Positions 23,131 to 34,861 of a stretch of 64,000 nt of DNA are shown one piece after another. How positions within the stretch are numbered: the stretch's first letter is position 1; each line of letters begins with the position of its first letter. The DNA is from Rhizomys pruinosus (Eukaryota > Chordata > Mammalia > Rodentia > Spalacidae), in the NCBI GenBank assembly GCA_009823505.1, contig VZQC01010985.1, positions 753,427 to 817,426 of the forward strand, in the 5' to 3' direction. The notes beneath the pieces are model-generated. The model was given only the letters and a program-made list of their open reading frames with translations, did no database searches and was not told the origin of the DNA. The position numbers and the translations under genes are program-made.

Positions 23131-26100
23131 CGGAGCTCGGATGAACCCCCTGACCCCTCCTGCTTTCCCCATAGTTTCTGTTCCAGGAAGTACAGCCTCA
23201 TTTCTCACAGTTGCTTGGGTCAACACAAGTTCATCCTTAACTCTTCTTTTACTGGCACCCTATGTCCAGCTTGTCACCAAATTATGTCTGTTCTACTTTT
23301 CACATAAACCTGGAGCATCCACTGCTCACACTCTTCCCTAGTGCCATCCAGTCCGAAGTCCACCCTCTCTCCTGGGAACACTCCAGTAGCTTCTCATCTA
23401 GGCTCCCAGTTTCTACTCTTGCTCTTTGCATTCTCTCCTTCAAATGGAAGGCACAGGCAACTTTTATAATGAGTTGAAGTGTGCAGCTCAATGGTAGAGG
23501 CCATCTAGCTGCTCTGTCATCAAGCCAGTCTTTCTGGCTAATGTTTTTCAGATACCCCCATGCTTCCTAGCTGTGTCTCACCATTGTCTTCATCCCCTCC
23601 CACATAGACTAAATCAGTCCTCCCTAAGGACTCACCATCGGTCCCCATCCCCCTGTGACTCTCCATGGCAATTCTTATCCCCAGCATGCACAATATTTAC
23701 TTGTTTGTTCCACCCCCAGTTCTTCCACTAGAATGGTAACTACTAAACACAGCAGAGTTTATTTTGTTCAGTGCCATTTCTCTCGACTCTGAAACAGTTT
23801 CTAAAGGGACCTGGCACATTCATATGGATGAATCACCCAGTTAACTGTTTTCTAAACACTGGCAAGGGAAACAAAGCTCAGAGAGGTACCACCTGTCCAA
23901 GGTTGTGCGGCTAGCATGTGGCCACCATAGGGACCCTCTTCGTTTGTAATATGTATTTCTCCTGTCATACAACACACCTTTTCTTTCCTGGAGAATGGGC
24001 TTCCAAAACATGTCACCTGGCAGCTTTCTTCAGGGCGCACTTCCAAGGGAGAAGAAGAAGTTGTCTGTGGGAGTGGAGTAGCCCCTCCTCCAGGAAGAGG
24101 ATTCTGCCAAGGGAGAAGAGTAAGGTGGAGGGTGAGCAGATGGCAGCCTAGACTGGAGCCCATGTCCTCGGCACGACTCCCGACAGTCCAGCACAAGCCC
24201 CTATGTTCTTGGAGTGGCCATGAAAAGTTCATGATTCCCAGAAGACCAGCCTGCAGCCCCTGTGAAAGCTTGGAAAGGGAACTGAATGTCGTACTGGGTG
24301 AGACTTTTGTACAACGTTTTTATTTAAATGTCCAAGGTAGGCCAACCCTTTCCCTAGGACAGAAGAGAAGGTTGGCTAGCCCCCCACAGGGTTTGTGGAA
24401 GAAGGAGGCCTGGCTCAGTACATGGCTGGCTCCACAGGCTTCCAGCTCTTCCTCAGCTGAGTTTGTATGACCTGTCGTGGGTCTCACTGGGCCCCTTTGC
24501 CCATGCTTTCCCACTGGGTTGTGGGCTTCTTGGCATAGGGCATTCCTCAGCTCTTCCTCCTCTTGGATGGCTTCCCCCTTCTCTCTCTGAGAACCTGCAA
24601 ACTGGCAGGTGGTCATGACAATGAGGGAATGAAGCCAAAGATGGTCTCAGGTCTCAGGCTCTGGGCTGGGTGCTCCTGACGGCTGCAGAGCAGATAAAGG
24701 CCTATACCTAGGCAGGCAGGTGGCTTATCTTATTAAGGAAGCTTCTGGATGTGTGCTGTGTTGAAGAGGGACTTGGTCTATCTTGGGATATGATCTGGGT
24801 AAGGCAGACTGAGTAGGGATTCCAGCAGAAAACCCTAAAGCCACATATCAATCCCAGGATGGATCCTTGAAAGAGTTCTATTGTGTGGGTCCTGCAGCCC
24901 AGCATTCAGTAGGCCCAGGAAGGCTTTCTAAAGGAAAAGAGATGGGAAAGGATGGTGACGGTGGAGCTTGGGGCCCCTCCCATTCTTATATCGAAGCAGT
25001 GAGTTTTCTCTGCTTCCTAATCCTTGAGAAATATCATCACACCCCAAGTTGATTTGTCCTTCCTGGGCCCCAATTCAGGCAGAAGCTCAGCGCTGCCAGC
25101 AGGAAGTTCAGAGCTCATAACTCAGTTGTGGGCAGGGCCTGGAGGACCTGATTCCAATTAAAGATGTCAAATGTATTTATGGATTATGCAATCAACAGGT
25201 ATGCAGCAGCCTTGACGGCTGACGGGGCCACCCTGAAGATAGGCCTGTAATTAATTAATCCCAGTGGGTCTGCCAAGTTCTGTTTCCAAAATGAGTGCTT
25301 ATGCTCAGAGGGATGCTGGGGACCAGGGCCTACTTCTTGCATTAGGGAAGGACAAGGAGCTTGGCCTAGAGAGCCTGTCTGAGCAAAGAAGAATGACAGA
25401 CACAGACGCAGGGGATGAGGGTTGGAATTGTGGCTGTACCACTTACCAAAATAACTGTGACCTGAAACAAGGTGCAGGAGCTCTGAAAATGGACACGATG
25501 GTCCACCCTTTAGGAGGCAGTATATGTGGGAGGGCCTCACACATAGCAGGTGCCCACTGACAGTTAAATTAATGAAAGGATTGTTGTAGAGTGGGCTTGC
25601 TCCACCTTGTCCTGTGCCAGATGACTGCACCCATTTGTAGACATAGCAGTGACTTCTACCAGGATGCTGCTGTGGAAAGAACACACACCCTTCATAAAAT
25701 ATCCCTGAGCTTCACTTTCCTCTCTGTGAAATGGTGGGACTTTCTAGACCTGCCCCTGGTCCTTTCCTGCCCCTTGAATTATTATGACCTGATAGAGACC
25801 CAGACAAAAGCTTCAGATTGTTTGCTAAACTGGGAAGAGGTACAGTCTACAAGAAAGATGTCCACACCACACCAACCAAGACTTTTACCAGGGTGACCAC
25901 AGTGACAGCAGCAAGCTCATCCTTCACCCTGCCAGGGGCTGTGCCCGATACTGCCCACGTTCCAGCTTGTCATCCTCATCTTCATCCTGCGAGGGGCTGC
26001 CCACATCCTTCCAGGTGGATATGTCTCCACCTGATGGCTGGGAAGGAGTCTCTGAGGGAGATGAAGTAGTGTGGCAGGTGTTGAGCACATGGCCCAGAGG

Positions 26101-27035
26101 CTGTGGTAACAGTAATGGTGATGGTGGAGGCTCTGTCAGGAAGGCCTCATCGCTATACACACCACACAGAAGCTGGGCTTCTCCAGAGCTGGATTTGGCA
26201 TCCTTGGTTTATCTTTTCACTCTCTCCTCCCCATCAGAAGCACAATTTTCATTTCATAAAGTTCACTGGCTGCAGGGAGAATGTGACCACTAGTCCAGAG
26301 GGAGGACTGTGAGGTCTGAGCCTAAGTAATGAGGAAAGGGTCATGAGAGTGTGTGCATATGTGTATATACATGTGTAAGTGTACACATCACTGTGGGATC
26401 AAAGGGGATAGAGGGAAAGGAACCAGGTTCCTGGAACCTGCAGAGGAAGCATAATGCAGAATATGTTCACTCCTTCTCCCTACTGAGGCATGGTGTGTCT
26501 GTCAGGACTGTCTAGTGAACTCCTCTTCATGAACAGACTATAAGGGAGTATGATGTCTTAGATGGCATCTGTCCTCTGTGTAACAGATTCTGTCATCAGT
26601 GCTCTTCAGCCATAACCTCACTGAAGCACAGGTAGCCTGTGATCTGGGTCTCCTTGCATCCCGCAGGGCTTGGAGTTGAAGGGGCAGCTTTCTCCAGGTC
26701 CATGGTGAACCAAGATGGACACCCTCCATGTCTACCCACCATCACATACAGTTATCCAAGAGTGACAAGGGAGGAGAGCAGCCCACAGCAAACCAGGGGT
26801 GACTCTACCTTAGCATGTCATTGGACATCCCTTTCTCCTCTCAGGAGAAATGGGGGTCAGTTTTGATGCTATGAATGACCCTCCGTTTGCTCCTTCCCTA
26901 GACAGAGTCCCAGTGGGCTGAATCTACACTCAGTCTATCTGGTCTCTCAGTCTTCCCATCTATCTGTTGCAGAGTTGCCCCAGTTGATAGTCAAGTCCCT
27001 TCTAGTACTGACCAGTGGTAGTTTACACTATGCCA
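23131..27035. other. Mostly unique non-coding sequence with MIR fragments
   Basis: A reversed MIR-like fragment lies at about 23855-23935 (caaagctcagagaggtacca) and a plus-strand one at about 25405-25560 (gggttggaattgtggctgta). A possible conserved element at 25120-25290 is listed separately. No exon with a recognisable product was found. Confidence 0.45.
25120..25290. other. Candidate conserved non-coding element
   Basis: This repeat-free stretch combines AT-rich sites that resemble homeodomain or POU binding sites (ccaattaaag, ggattatgcaat, gtaattaattaatccc) with retained CpGs in tgacggctgacgggg. Such clustering in CpG-poor surroundings is typical of conserved enhancers, but I have no alignment, so this is inference only. 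Confidence 0.25.
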
Positions 27036-27036
27036 C

Positions 27037-27130
27037 CAGCTGGGCATAGTGGTGCACACCTATAATACAAATACTCAGCTGGCTGATGCAAGAGGATCAA
27101 GAGTTCAAGGCCAGCTTATCACAAAAAAAG
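27037..27130 (+). mobile_element. Old B1-like SINE, plus strand
   Basis: The segment follows the B1 left half: agctgggcatagtggtgcac, then a cacctataata block, then gttcaaggccagctt, ending in an A-rich tail at about 27119-27140. It is shorter and more diverged than the other B1 copies here and could be a proto-B1 form. Confidence 0.72.
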
Positions 27131-27140
27131 AAAGAAATTA

Positions 27141-28590
27141 AAACCTACCACTACTAAAGGGATTTAGTCTTCTCCAGAGTATGGCTTGGGACAATTTCTA
27201 AACCTGTCCGTAACTCACTATAGACACAAGTATTCAAATGCCCCATGCTACAGACCAGGAAACAGAAGCTTCAGAGTGGTTAATACAGTGAACAGGGACA
27301 CCCAGCCTCGCAGGCCCAGCAACGTTCTCCCCAGTGACTTGTAGGCTCTGCTTAGGATGTGGACTCTTCCAGCCCTCCTCCAGACTTGATGGTCATCTCC
27401 TCAATCAGAGGCTTCAGCCTGACTTGTCCCACCTCCCAAGCAGACAACTAATATTTGCTCTCAGGCCCAAGACAATTTCCAGAAAGGTTGGCCTGATTCA
27501 GAAGCTGGCTTCCAGCATGTCTGACAAGGGAAATCAATATTCCTGGAAGAGAAAAGGGTAATGGGAAGAACAATGGCAAATCTGGGTTACACCCACCCCT
27601 CCCCTACCACGTGCCTTCTCTGGGTATTGGTGAAATGAGCACTGGACTAAACCAAAGCAGGGCTCCAATGCCCTCTCCAGCCTCCCTGGAGCCATACCTT
27701 TCCTTGAGTGTCTGAATGGTCCATTGAGAGTGCTTGGATGCCAGCAGTGGCCTCACCCATATTTGTGCTTCTGCATCTAAGTTTCCTCATGGATTCAGCT
27801 GGGGCCATGATCACACCTGCCTAGGGTCACCGAGGACTATATGAAAAGCCTACCCACAGTCAGCACCATCTCTCCTTCCCTGCTCATTCACCCCATGGGA
27901 GCCTGTAGGAGGCCACAGAAGGTATATTCTTTAGAAGGTTGCTCCCTCTCTCTGTCCTCCTCAGAGGCCTGAAGGGACAGTTGGTGTAGCCAATAAGGAG
28001 GAACATTTCGGTTGAGAAAACCCTCTTGGGTACCATGGCAAGATAAAGCACAGGGAAGGGTCTGGGTTAGAGTCTGGGTCGAGTGTGTGGGAGGCAGGAG
28101 AGGACAAGTGGAGACTTACATTGCTGATGTAAGCAGTGAAGGAAAGGAGACAGTTCATCATCTAGAGAGGACGTAGTGGTCCCTTTAAGAGATTTTAAAC
28201 AGGCCTAGTCACCCTTAAATCCCAAATATCTCTCAGGGCCAACAACCCATTCTTAGCAAGATGTCCTAATGTGGGAAAAACACACATCTGCTCCCTCTGG
28301 GTGCCAAGGTTATGGCATTTCCTGCCGAAGGGTCCACTCTACTGCTGGACTTGGGCCTGGACTCTCACAGCCCAGCAGGGGGGCGGGGCAGAGATGGGTC
28401 CCACAGTGATTCTTCTCTCCTGACTCTAGCCCCAGTCTCCTGAGCCCTTGCTCTCTCCCTTGTGTTGTGAACTTTAGCAGGCTTCTGGCTAGATGATAAA
28501 AGGGATGGTCAACTTCAGTTCAGTTGAGCAAATATCCCATCTGTGAGACAGATACTCTCTGCTAGGCTGCAAGGATCCAAAGATGACTAA
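27141..28590. other. Mostly unique non-coding sequence
   Basis: Nothing recognised beyond a short MIR-like hint near 27235-27290. Confidence 0.4.
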
Positions 28591-28594
28591 GAAG

Positions 28595-28900
28595 ATGTCT
28601 TAGTAGACTGGGCAGTCCATGAACAGAGGAAGTTGCTTGCTCACAATTATGGAGGGTACGGAGTCCAAGATCAAGGCATCCGAAGATTGATGTTTGGTTA
28701 GGTTGCACCGCTTAGGTCACAGGTCTCTGCTATGCCCTCACATGATGGGAATAGGGGTAAGCAAAAGATCTATCTGAGAGCTCTTTTATAAGTACACTAA
28801 CTTCATTCATAACGACCTCATCCCCATGACCTTATCACCTTTCAAAAGCTCCATATCCACATATCATCATATAGGGGATTGGATTTCAAAACATGACCTT
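28595..28900 (-). mobile_element. MLT1-type MaLR LTR, minus strand
   Basis: The copy begins tgtcttagtagactgggc, the reversed end of an MLT1 LTR, and continues through gagtccaagatcaaggcatc, a gccctcacatgatggg block, cttttataagtacactaact, ccatgaccttatcacctttc and gggattggatttcaaaacat. No internal retroviral sequence is attached. Confidence 0.78.
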
Positions 28901-29249
28901 AGAGGGAACAGAAACATTCAGAGGAGAGGAGAGGAGACCTTGGGTCTTTGGTTGCTCACAGTTAAAATCACCAGCATTCATCTGTGAGACCTATTTTGTG
29001 CCAAACACTTTCCTCAATAAGGACAGCACACAAGAACACCTGCCATTCCCATCTTGGGAACTATTCTTCCCTCATCAAACAAAAGAGGCCCTTGGATTGA
29101 CTTGCTCAACTCTACACAACTAAGAAAGACAAAGAGCAAGCCTCACAGTATTCCTTTCCACAGTCACTGGACAGCAATCTCTCCTCTGATGTGCACACAC
29201 ATTCGTTACTGCCCTGGAGATATGGGTAAGCCTGTGGTCTACTCAGAAT

Positions 29250-29345
29250 TACAGCCGCTTGACAGATGAGGAAACTAAGACTCAGAACTGCAAAGTGGCT
29301 TGCCCAAAGTCATCTAGAATGAAGTCTCAGCTGTCTTGGGACACC
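29250..29345 (-). mobile_element. MIR fragment, minus strand
   Basis: The reversed MIR core is clear: cagatgaggaaactaagact, then aaagtggcttgcccaaagtc. Confidence 0.65.
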
Positions 29346-29506
29346 AACTCTGTGACTACATGCATTCTGAGTTATTTTCTTAGTGTTTTCGCTAGAAATT
29401 ATAAACTCAATATCATTTTAATTATAGTAGCGTACCAAAACTTTATCTCTGCACTGTTCTTTTCCCTCTTCCTTTCTTTGTACTGTAATTTTGATACAAA
29501 TTACAG

Positions 29507-29650
29507 CTTCCTATATCTCAGTAGATTCTAAAGCCCATCCATGTGGAACTACAACTTCCTACATCTCAGTAGATTGTAAAGCCCATCTATGTGGAACTAC
29601 AACTTCCTACATCTCAGTAGATTCTAAAGCCCATCCACATGGAACTACAA
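29507..29650. repeat. 48-bp tandem repeat, exactly 3 copies
   Basis: Three contiguous 48-bp units each contain ctcagtagatt, taaagcccatc and ggaactacaa. Differences among copies are single bases only. On the plus strand the unit encodes a 16-residue repeat (around SYISVDSKAHP) in one open frame, but there is no sign of a gene around it. Confidence 0.93.
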
Positions 29651-29739
29651 CCACTTTCTGGAGTTGTCTTTTAGATCACATCATATAAAAAAAGAGTTAC
29701 ACATGGCCACATTCATTTACACTATCTTTTCTACTTTCT

Positions 29740-30640
29740 GATACAGTTAGCTTTACCACTGTTCTTTATTCCTTCTTGTGGATTTGAGTTACTCTCCAGC
29801 AATGATTCATTTCTGTAAGAAGGATTCCTGATCCATCTTGTAAGGCAACTCAACTGGTGACAAACTCTCCTGGTTTTTATCTTCCTTTTGAAGGATAGTT
29901 TTGCTGGACACAGAATTCCCCACTGATACTCTTTTGCTCTCAGCATTTCTAAGCACGTTGCCTCTGGCCTCTATGACTTCCCTTGAGAGCTTGGCTGTGC
30001 CGTTTATCTCCTGCTTCCATCAAGATTCATGCTTTGCCTTTGCTTTCTAACGGTTTTATTTTTTTTTATTCTTTTTTTATGTGTATGAGTGTACTATCTG
30101 CACGTAGGTTTGTGCACTCGTGTGGTGCAATGCTGCGGAGGTCAGAAGAGGACGTTGGATTCCCCTGGAACTGGATTTAAAGGCGGCTCCCAGACGCCGT
30201 GTGGGTGCTGGGAATCAAACCCTGGTCCTCTGCAAGAGCAGCCAGAGCCCTTAACCGCTGAGCCATCTCTCCAGCCCCAACAGTTTTAATTATCATGTAT
30301 TTAAATATAGATCTCCTTGAGTAGACCCCACCTGGAGGTCATTGAGCTTTTTGACTGTGTAAATTTTGCTTCATATCTAACATGGGAAGTGTTCACACAT
30401 GGCTTTTCAGTATTCTTTCTGCTTCTTTCTTTCATCTTAAGTTCTCATTAGACATCCCGTTTTTCTTCACTCTTTTGTCTTTCTCTTCCTTAGATGGAAT
30501 AATTTCAACTGGCCTGTCTTCTGGTTTGCTGCTTCTTCTGTCTGATAAAATACGCTGAGACCCTTTCATGGTTTCCGTTTCATTATCTTCACTATTATTC
30601 CCATTCTAAGGGAAATTGTGCTTCCCCTCTCTCATAGTCA
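29740..30640 (-). mobile_element. Old L1/HAL1 ORF1-region fragment, minus strand, split by a B2
   Basis: On the plus strand the sequence follows the reversed ORF1 part of ancient mammalian L1/HAL1: a tagttttgctggacacagaa block, cctctggcctctatgacttc, then after the B2 the segments cattgagctttttgactgtg, cagtattctttctgcttctt and agatggaataatttcaactg. Divergence is high and no open frame of note survives. A B2 (30059-30278) interrupts it. Confidence 0.6.
30059..30278 (-). mobile_element. B2 SINE, minus strand
   Basis: The right end is the reversed B2 head (gagccatctctccagcccc). The body carries aggtcagaagagga and ggattcccctggaactggat, and the left end is the T-rich reversed tail. Imperfect TSDs are aacggtttta (30049-30058) and aacagtttta (30279-30288). 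B2 is a tRNA-derived Pol III retroposon that depends on L1 for mobility. Confidence 0.95.
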
Positions 30641-32189
30641 ATACGTGTGTCTGGCTATAGCCAACCTGGGGTTTCCAATCTGTACCTCCTACATCCAGTC
30701 TCTTCAGCTCTGACCACTGAATCCAGGGCAGGTGGACACCAAGGATTAGGAAGCACAAATTCCAGAGGACAGGAGTTCTCAGCCATATCTAGTACCTAGA
30801 ATGATGCTAAGCACACAGTAGATGATCTGTAAAGGTTCATAAATGAATGAGTCTTAAAAAGTGTGTGTGGGTAAAAGATGAATGACAGTTTTAGAACAGA
30901 GATCTGGTGTGAGGAGAAAAAGCCATGTGCTCCCAAAGTGTGCCGGGGTGAGTTCCAGACTCAGTCCCCTCAACTTCCCTGGGAGAGGCAATTGCACACT
31001 GAGGCCAAGGAGACACACTAAGTTACATACATCACCCAAATAATCAGGTAGCCAGCTGAGGGTTTGCACCCAGGCCTCTGTTGGACCAGAGACAAGTTCT
31101 CTCTAGTTTCCACTGCTTTGGTTACTAAAGTTGGAAGGGCCTTTGACCCAGCTAATACACTCCTTTGGCTTTATGAAGAGGGGCCTTGCACAGCAGCTCA
31201 GCCATAAGCTGCCATCCTTGACACTTAAAAGTTGCTCAGAGCACATACCCAGTGAGCTAACAAATGTCCCAGAACCCAGAAGTGTAGACACATACCAGCG
31301 AACACACAAAGACATTCATCCTGCCCCTTCCACAGCAAAGAAGCCCCAGGCTCCTTGGAGTGTATTTTAAATCCATTTGACTCACCCAGAAAGTCTGGTT
31401 TTGTTATTCACTCGGACCTTTTAAATTCCAAGAAGTCCTGCATTTTTCCCAAGGCCTAGGTAGGACCTGTTAATAACTGTGCTCTCCCACTGAGGCACTG
31501 TGCTGCAGCCCCTTTCTTACGGGTTGTAAAAGCCAGTCCCCCCAACTGCTGGCAAGCTCACCCCACTCCAGATGATCAGAGGAAAGCCCCATGCCCCCAT
31601 CCCCAGCCGTGGGAAGAGGAGGCTGTCTGCCTGCTTCAAAGGTGAGGATAGGTGGTCCAGCAGCGACCAGGGACAGAGCAAGGGCACATGAGTGCCGGGT
31701 GTGGGGCTGAGCTAGGCCCCCTGCCTCTGGCTGCTTTCTCCTCTCTCTCTGAGCAAACATCTCTGCAAATAAATCTCCCTTTCTTCTTTTCTTTCTCTCT
31801 CTGCTGGGTTACTGCTTCAGTTTCATTAGAGACGCTGGAAACATTCTTTGGGCTCGGCCGAGATATATAATGCGGAGAACAGAGATTTACTTCATAACCC
31901 ACAAACTATTAAAAATATTAGTGTCCCCCAGAGAGTCTCTCTTAAAGATCCCTGCTCCCTCCCCACCGCCCTCTCCCCCTGGTTCCCAGTGCCAACAATA
32001 ATGCAGGCGGACTGGTCTGGTCGGAGCCATTTCCTTGAAAGAAAATAAAGAAGAGATGACAAACCTTGGAGAAACCTCTCTTTGTGCCTGAATTACATCC
32101 GTCACCCCATAATTCTAGTTCGAACTTTGTACTCATCAAAGCCCCTTTCACCACCAAATATCTTGTCTGATCCTCAAAGCCATGCAAAG
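30641..32189. other. Mostly unique, SINE-free non-coding sequence
   Basis: A MIR/L2-like tail (tgctaagcacacagtagatg) is visible at about 30780-30855. From 30860 to 32190 I see no interspersed repeat. Part of it (31740-32110) may be a conserved element and is listed separately. Confidence 0.45.
31740..32110. other. Candidate conserved non-coding element
   Basis: The stretch lacks repeats, has balanced composition and keeps CpGs (gacgctgg, ctcggccgag, atgcggag). It contains an AT-rich core, actattaaaaatattagtg, resembling a MADS/MEF2-type site. This pattern suits a regulatory element, but conservation cannot be tested here. Confidence 0.25.
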
Positions 32190-32300
32190 CAGGGTCACAT
32201 CCCTTTTGTTAAGAGGGAAAACTAAGGTCTAGGAGAAAGAAGGTGATTTGTCTTTGAGGCAGAGTCAGGACTAGAACCCAGTTCTTTCTCATTCACAGCC
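32190..32300 (-). mobile_element. MIR fragment, minus strand
   Basis: The reversed MIR order is visible: gggaaaactaaggtctagga, then cagagtcaggactagaaccc. Confidence 0.55.
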
Positions 32301-32339
32301 TATAATGTTTTCTTTTCTCATTAAGAAACAGCCATTGCA

Positions 32340-32475
32340 GCCAGGCATGGTGGCGCACACCTTTAATCCTCGCACTCGGGAGGCAGAGGCAGGTGGATCT
32401 TAGTGAGGCCAGCCTGGTCTACAGAGTAAGTTCCAGAACAGCTGGGGCTACAGGGAGACCCTGTCTTGAAAAGAC

Positions 32476-32510
<35 letters not shown>

Positions 32511-32526
32511 AGAAAAGAAAAAAAAT
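32340..32526 (+). mobile_element. B1 SINE, plus strand, long poly(A)
   Basis: A complete B1 begins gccaggcatggtggcgcaca and ends ccctgtcttgaaaagacc, followed by about 30 A residues and then interrupted A-rich sequence. The TSD gccattgca occurs at 32331-32339 and again within 32527-32536. The long pure A tail and retained CpGs (tcgcactcgg) indicate a young insertion. Confidence 0.95.
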
Positions 32527-32626
32527 AGCCATTGCAATTATTATTTAAATACTGATGTACTGACGCAGAACTGAAAAATAAAGGCTAACTATCCATTTTA
32601 TCTGCTTGTGTGCGTGCACCCACGCT

Positions 32627-32664
32627 CGTGTGTGTGTGTGTGTGTGTGTGTGCGTGTGTGTGTT
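32627..32664. repeat. (TG)n microsatellite
   Basis: TG tract with one TGCG interruption. It forms the tail side of the reversed SINE that follows. Confidence 0.92.
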
Positions 32665-32957
32665 TGTGTATGTACACAGAAGCACGCGTGTGGCAGAGGG
32701 CAACCTTGGTCCTTGCTGGTCCTTGCCTTCCACCTTGCTTGAATCAGGGTCTCTGGTTGGTTGCCTCTGGGAACCCCTGGCTGGGTGGCCTGCAAGCTTT
32801 CAAGGATTCCCCTCTTTCCACCTCCCATCTTGACATAGGAGCACTGGAATTATGGATGTGCACTCGACTTTAGGTGGGTTCCAAGGATTCTTTCTAATTC
32901 AGGTCCTAATGCTTGTGCAGCAAGTACTTTACCCACTGAGCTGAATCACCAGCCTGG
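32665..32957 (-). mobile_element. Rodent SINE/repeat with tRNA-like head, B3/RSINE type, minus strand
   Basis: The right end is a reversed tRNA-like head (gtactttacccactgagctg after tgcttgtgcagcaag). The body carries ggcctgcaagctttcaagga and a gcactggaattatggatgtg block, an order seen in composite muroid SINEs. The exact family name is uncertain. Confidence 0.55.
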
Positions 32958-32974
32958 CGAGTTACTTCTAAAAT

Positions 32975-33990
32975 ATATTTTGTTTTTAATTGACCCAGGG
33001 TAGTTGTACATGTTTGTGGGTATATTGTGACATTTCAGTATATAACATACTATGTGTAATGTCAGAGTAGCTGGTTTATCCATCACCTTAGACATTTATT
33101 TTTAATTTTATTACATTTATTTGTTGAGCAGGAGATGGTGCATGAGTGGAGTCCCCAGGACGAGTTGCAGAAGTCGGTTCTCTCCTACCATGTGGGTCCC
33201 AGAACTCATACTCAGGTTGTCAGGCTTGCCCCTGAACCATCTTGCTGGCACCTCAGATAGTCTCATTTCCTAGTGTTAGGAGCATTCAAAATCTCTACTA
33301 GCTATCTGGGCTATTCAGTTAATTGTCAGCCATAGTTACCCTCTAGTGCAATAGAAGTTAGAAGCTCTTCCTCCTATCCAGCTGGCCCCTGCGTCCACTG
33401 ACCATTCTCCAGCCCTCCTTCCCAGGTGCCCCCAAGGCTCTAGTAACCACAGTCCTCCTTACTGCATGTAAGCTCAGACCACCATTGTCCTCCTTCCCAC
33501 ATGCTCCCGGCAACCACTGCTCCACTCTTTTCCTAAATCAACTCTTCAACTTTCACATAACAGTGAGAGCATGTGGGCTTTGTCTTTCTGTGCCTGCTTA
33601 TTTCTTTAACAAAATGTCCACCAGTTCTATCTGTGTTTCTACAAATGACAAGATTTCATGCTTTTTTATGTCCAAATGTTCACTGTATATAAATAACACA
33701 TTTTCCCTATCCATTCATCTGTCAGTGGACACCCAGGTTGAGTCCCTATCTTGGCTACTGTGAATGGCACTTCAGTGAACATGGGGCTGCAGATGTCTCT
33801 TCAACATACTGATTTCATTTCTTTTGAACATATACCAGTAGTGGAATAGCTAGATCACTATTTCCCTTATTTATACTAATTTACTTTCCTACCAACAGTA
33901 TCTGAGAATGCTTTCTTTCACCAGCGTTTATTTTTTTTCTTTTATATGATAGTCATTCTAACTGGAGTGAAAGATACATTATTGAAGCTT
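32975..33990 (-). mobile_element. Old L1M-type fragment (3' end), minus strand, with nested SINE
   Basis: The left part resembles the 3' UTR of ancient L1 (tttaattgacccagggtagt, then tttatccatcaccttagaca). The right part follows the reversed ORF2 3' end: ttccctatccattcatctgt, tatcttggctactgtgaatg, tgaacatggggctgcagatg, tttctttt and a ttactttcctaccaacagta block. It is far more diverged than the rodent L1 copies at 5.4 and 9.1 kb. A SINE-like insertion splits it at about 33108-33253. Confidence 0.72.
33108..33253 (-). mobile_element. tRNA-derived SINE fragment nested in old L1
   Basis: Blocks include gcagaagtcggttctctcct, ccatgtgggtcccagaactc and a caggcttgcccctgaaccat end, which resembles the reversed head half of a B2/B3-related SINE. 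The family assignment is tentative. Confidence 0.5.
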
Positions 33991-33999
33991 AACACATTT

Positions 34000-34855
34000 G
34001 CCTGCTAGCCCACGATATTGAGCATTTCTGAAGGGTTTTCTCATACAAATGGATTTATGAAGTCACTTCATTTCTGATGTGTCCTGACTCTCAGGCTGAA
34101 TGTCATTATAGGTAACTTATCTCTTCTTTGTTCACTAAAGAAATATTGAGGACATGCCCTAGGCCAGACCCACTTTAGAATTAGAAGCAGAACCAGAGAT
34201 TAGTGAGGGTGAGATGGTGCTACCTTCTGGGAGGTCCCACCTAGGATGAAGTCATTCTGTCACATAGGATGAGGCTCCAGAAAGAGCACCAAGACCACAG
34301 GACAATTCCTGACCAGAAAGAAAGGGATTCTGGGGCAATGTTCAAATGTGGGTTCCAGAAGTGAGTCTAACAGAAGTGAGGGGCATAGAAGAGGCAGCTG
34401 GGGTGGGAGAACTGAGAAGCAAGTTCAAAGCCAGAAGGAACCTGGTATTTGAGAAAGTCTACCAAGAACCCCAGCAGACTTGGAACGTAGCCATGGGGTG
34501 TGGCAGTGACAAGAGAGGAGAGAAAGTCCATAAAAGCCCTGATACTCAGAGCCAAAGTTGACTTTATTCTAAGGATAGTGGAAGATAGAAAGGACTTTTG
34601 GTGGATAGTAATATTGAGGGGTGGGTCTTATATGTCATGCATGAATTTATTTATGGAATGTTCATTGAATGTGCTATGGATACCTATGGATCTTAGGACT
34701 GAAGGGGAATGAAGTGAAGGAGACAGGGATGGGGAAGGAGACAGAGGCTGCGGAATGATGAGAAGTCAGGGCAGTGGCAGACTGAAGATGTGGGAGGTAG
34801 ACTTGGACTTAGAGTGGTGAGCCCAGGGCCATCTGCAAGCGAATTAAGTCATGAG
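34000..34855. other. Mostly unique non-coding sequence
   Basis: An L2-like phrase (ttcactaaagaaatattgag) lies near 34131-34180. Nothing else was recognised. Confidence 0.4.
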
Positions 34856-34861
34856 CCCTTC

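Noticed and set aside
22767..23226. Pentapeptide-repeat open frames on both strands around 23 kb
   Set aside because: They come from the 15-bp tandem repeat, whose length is a multiple of three. Frames on both strands are equally open.
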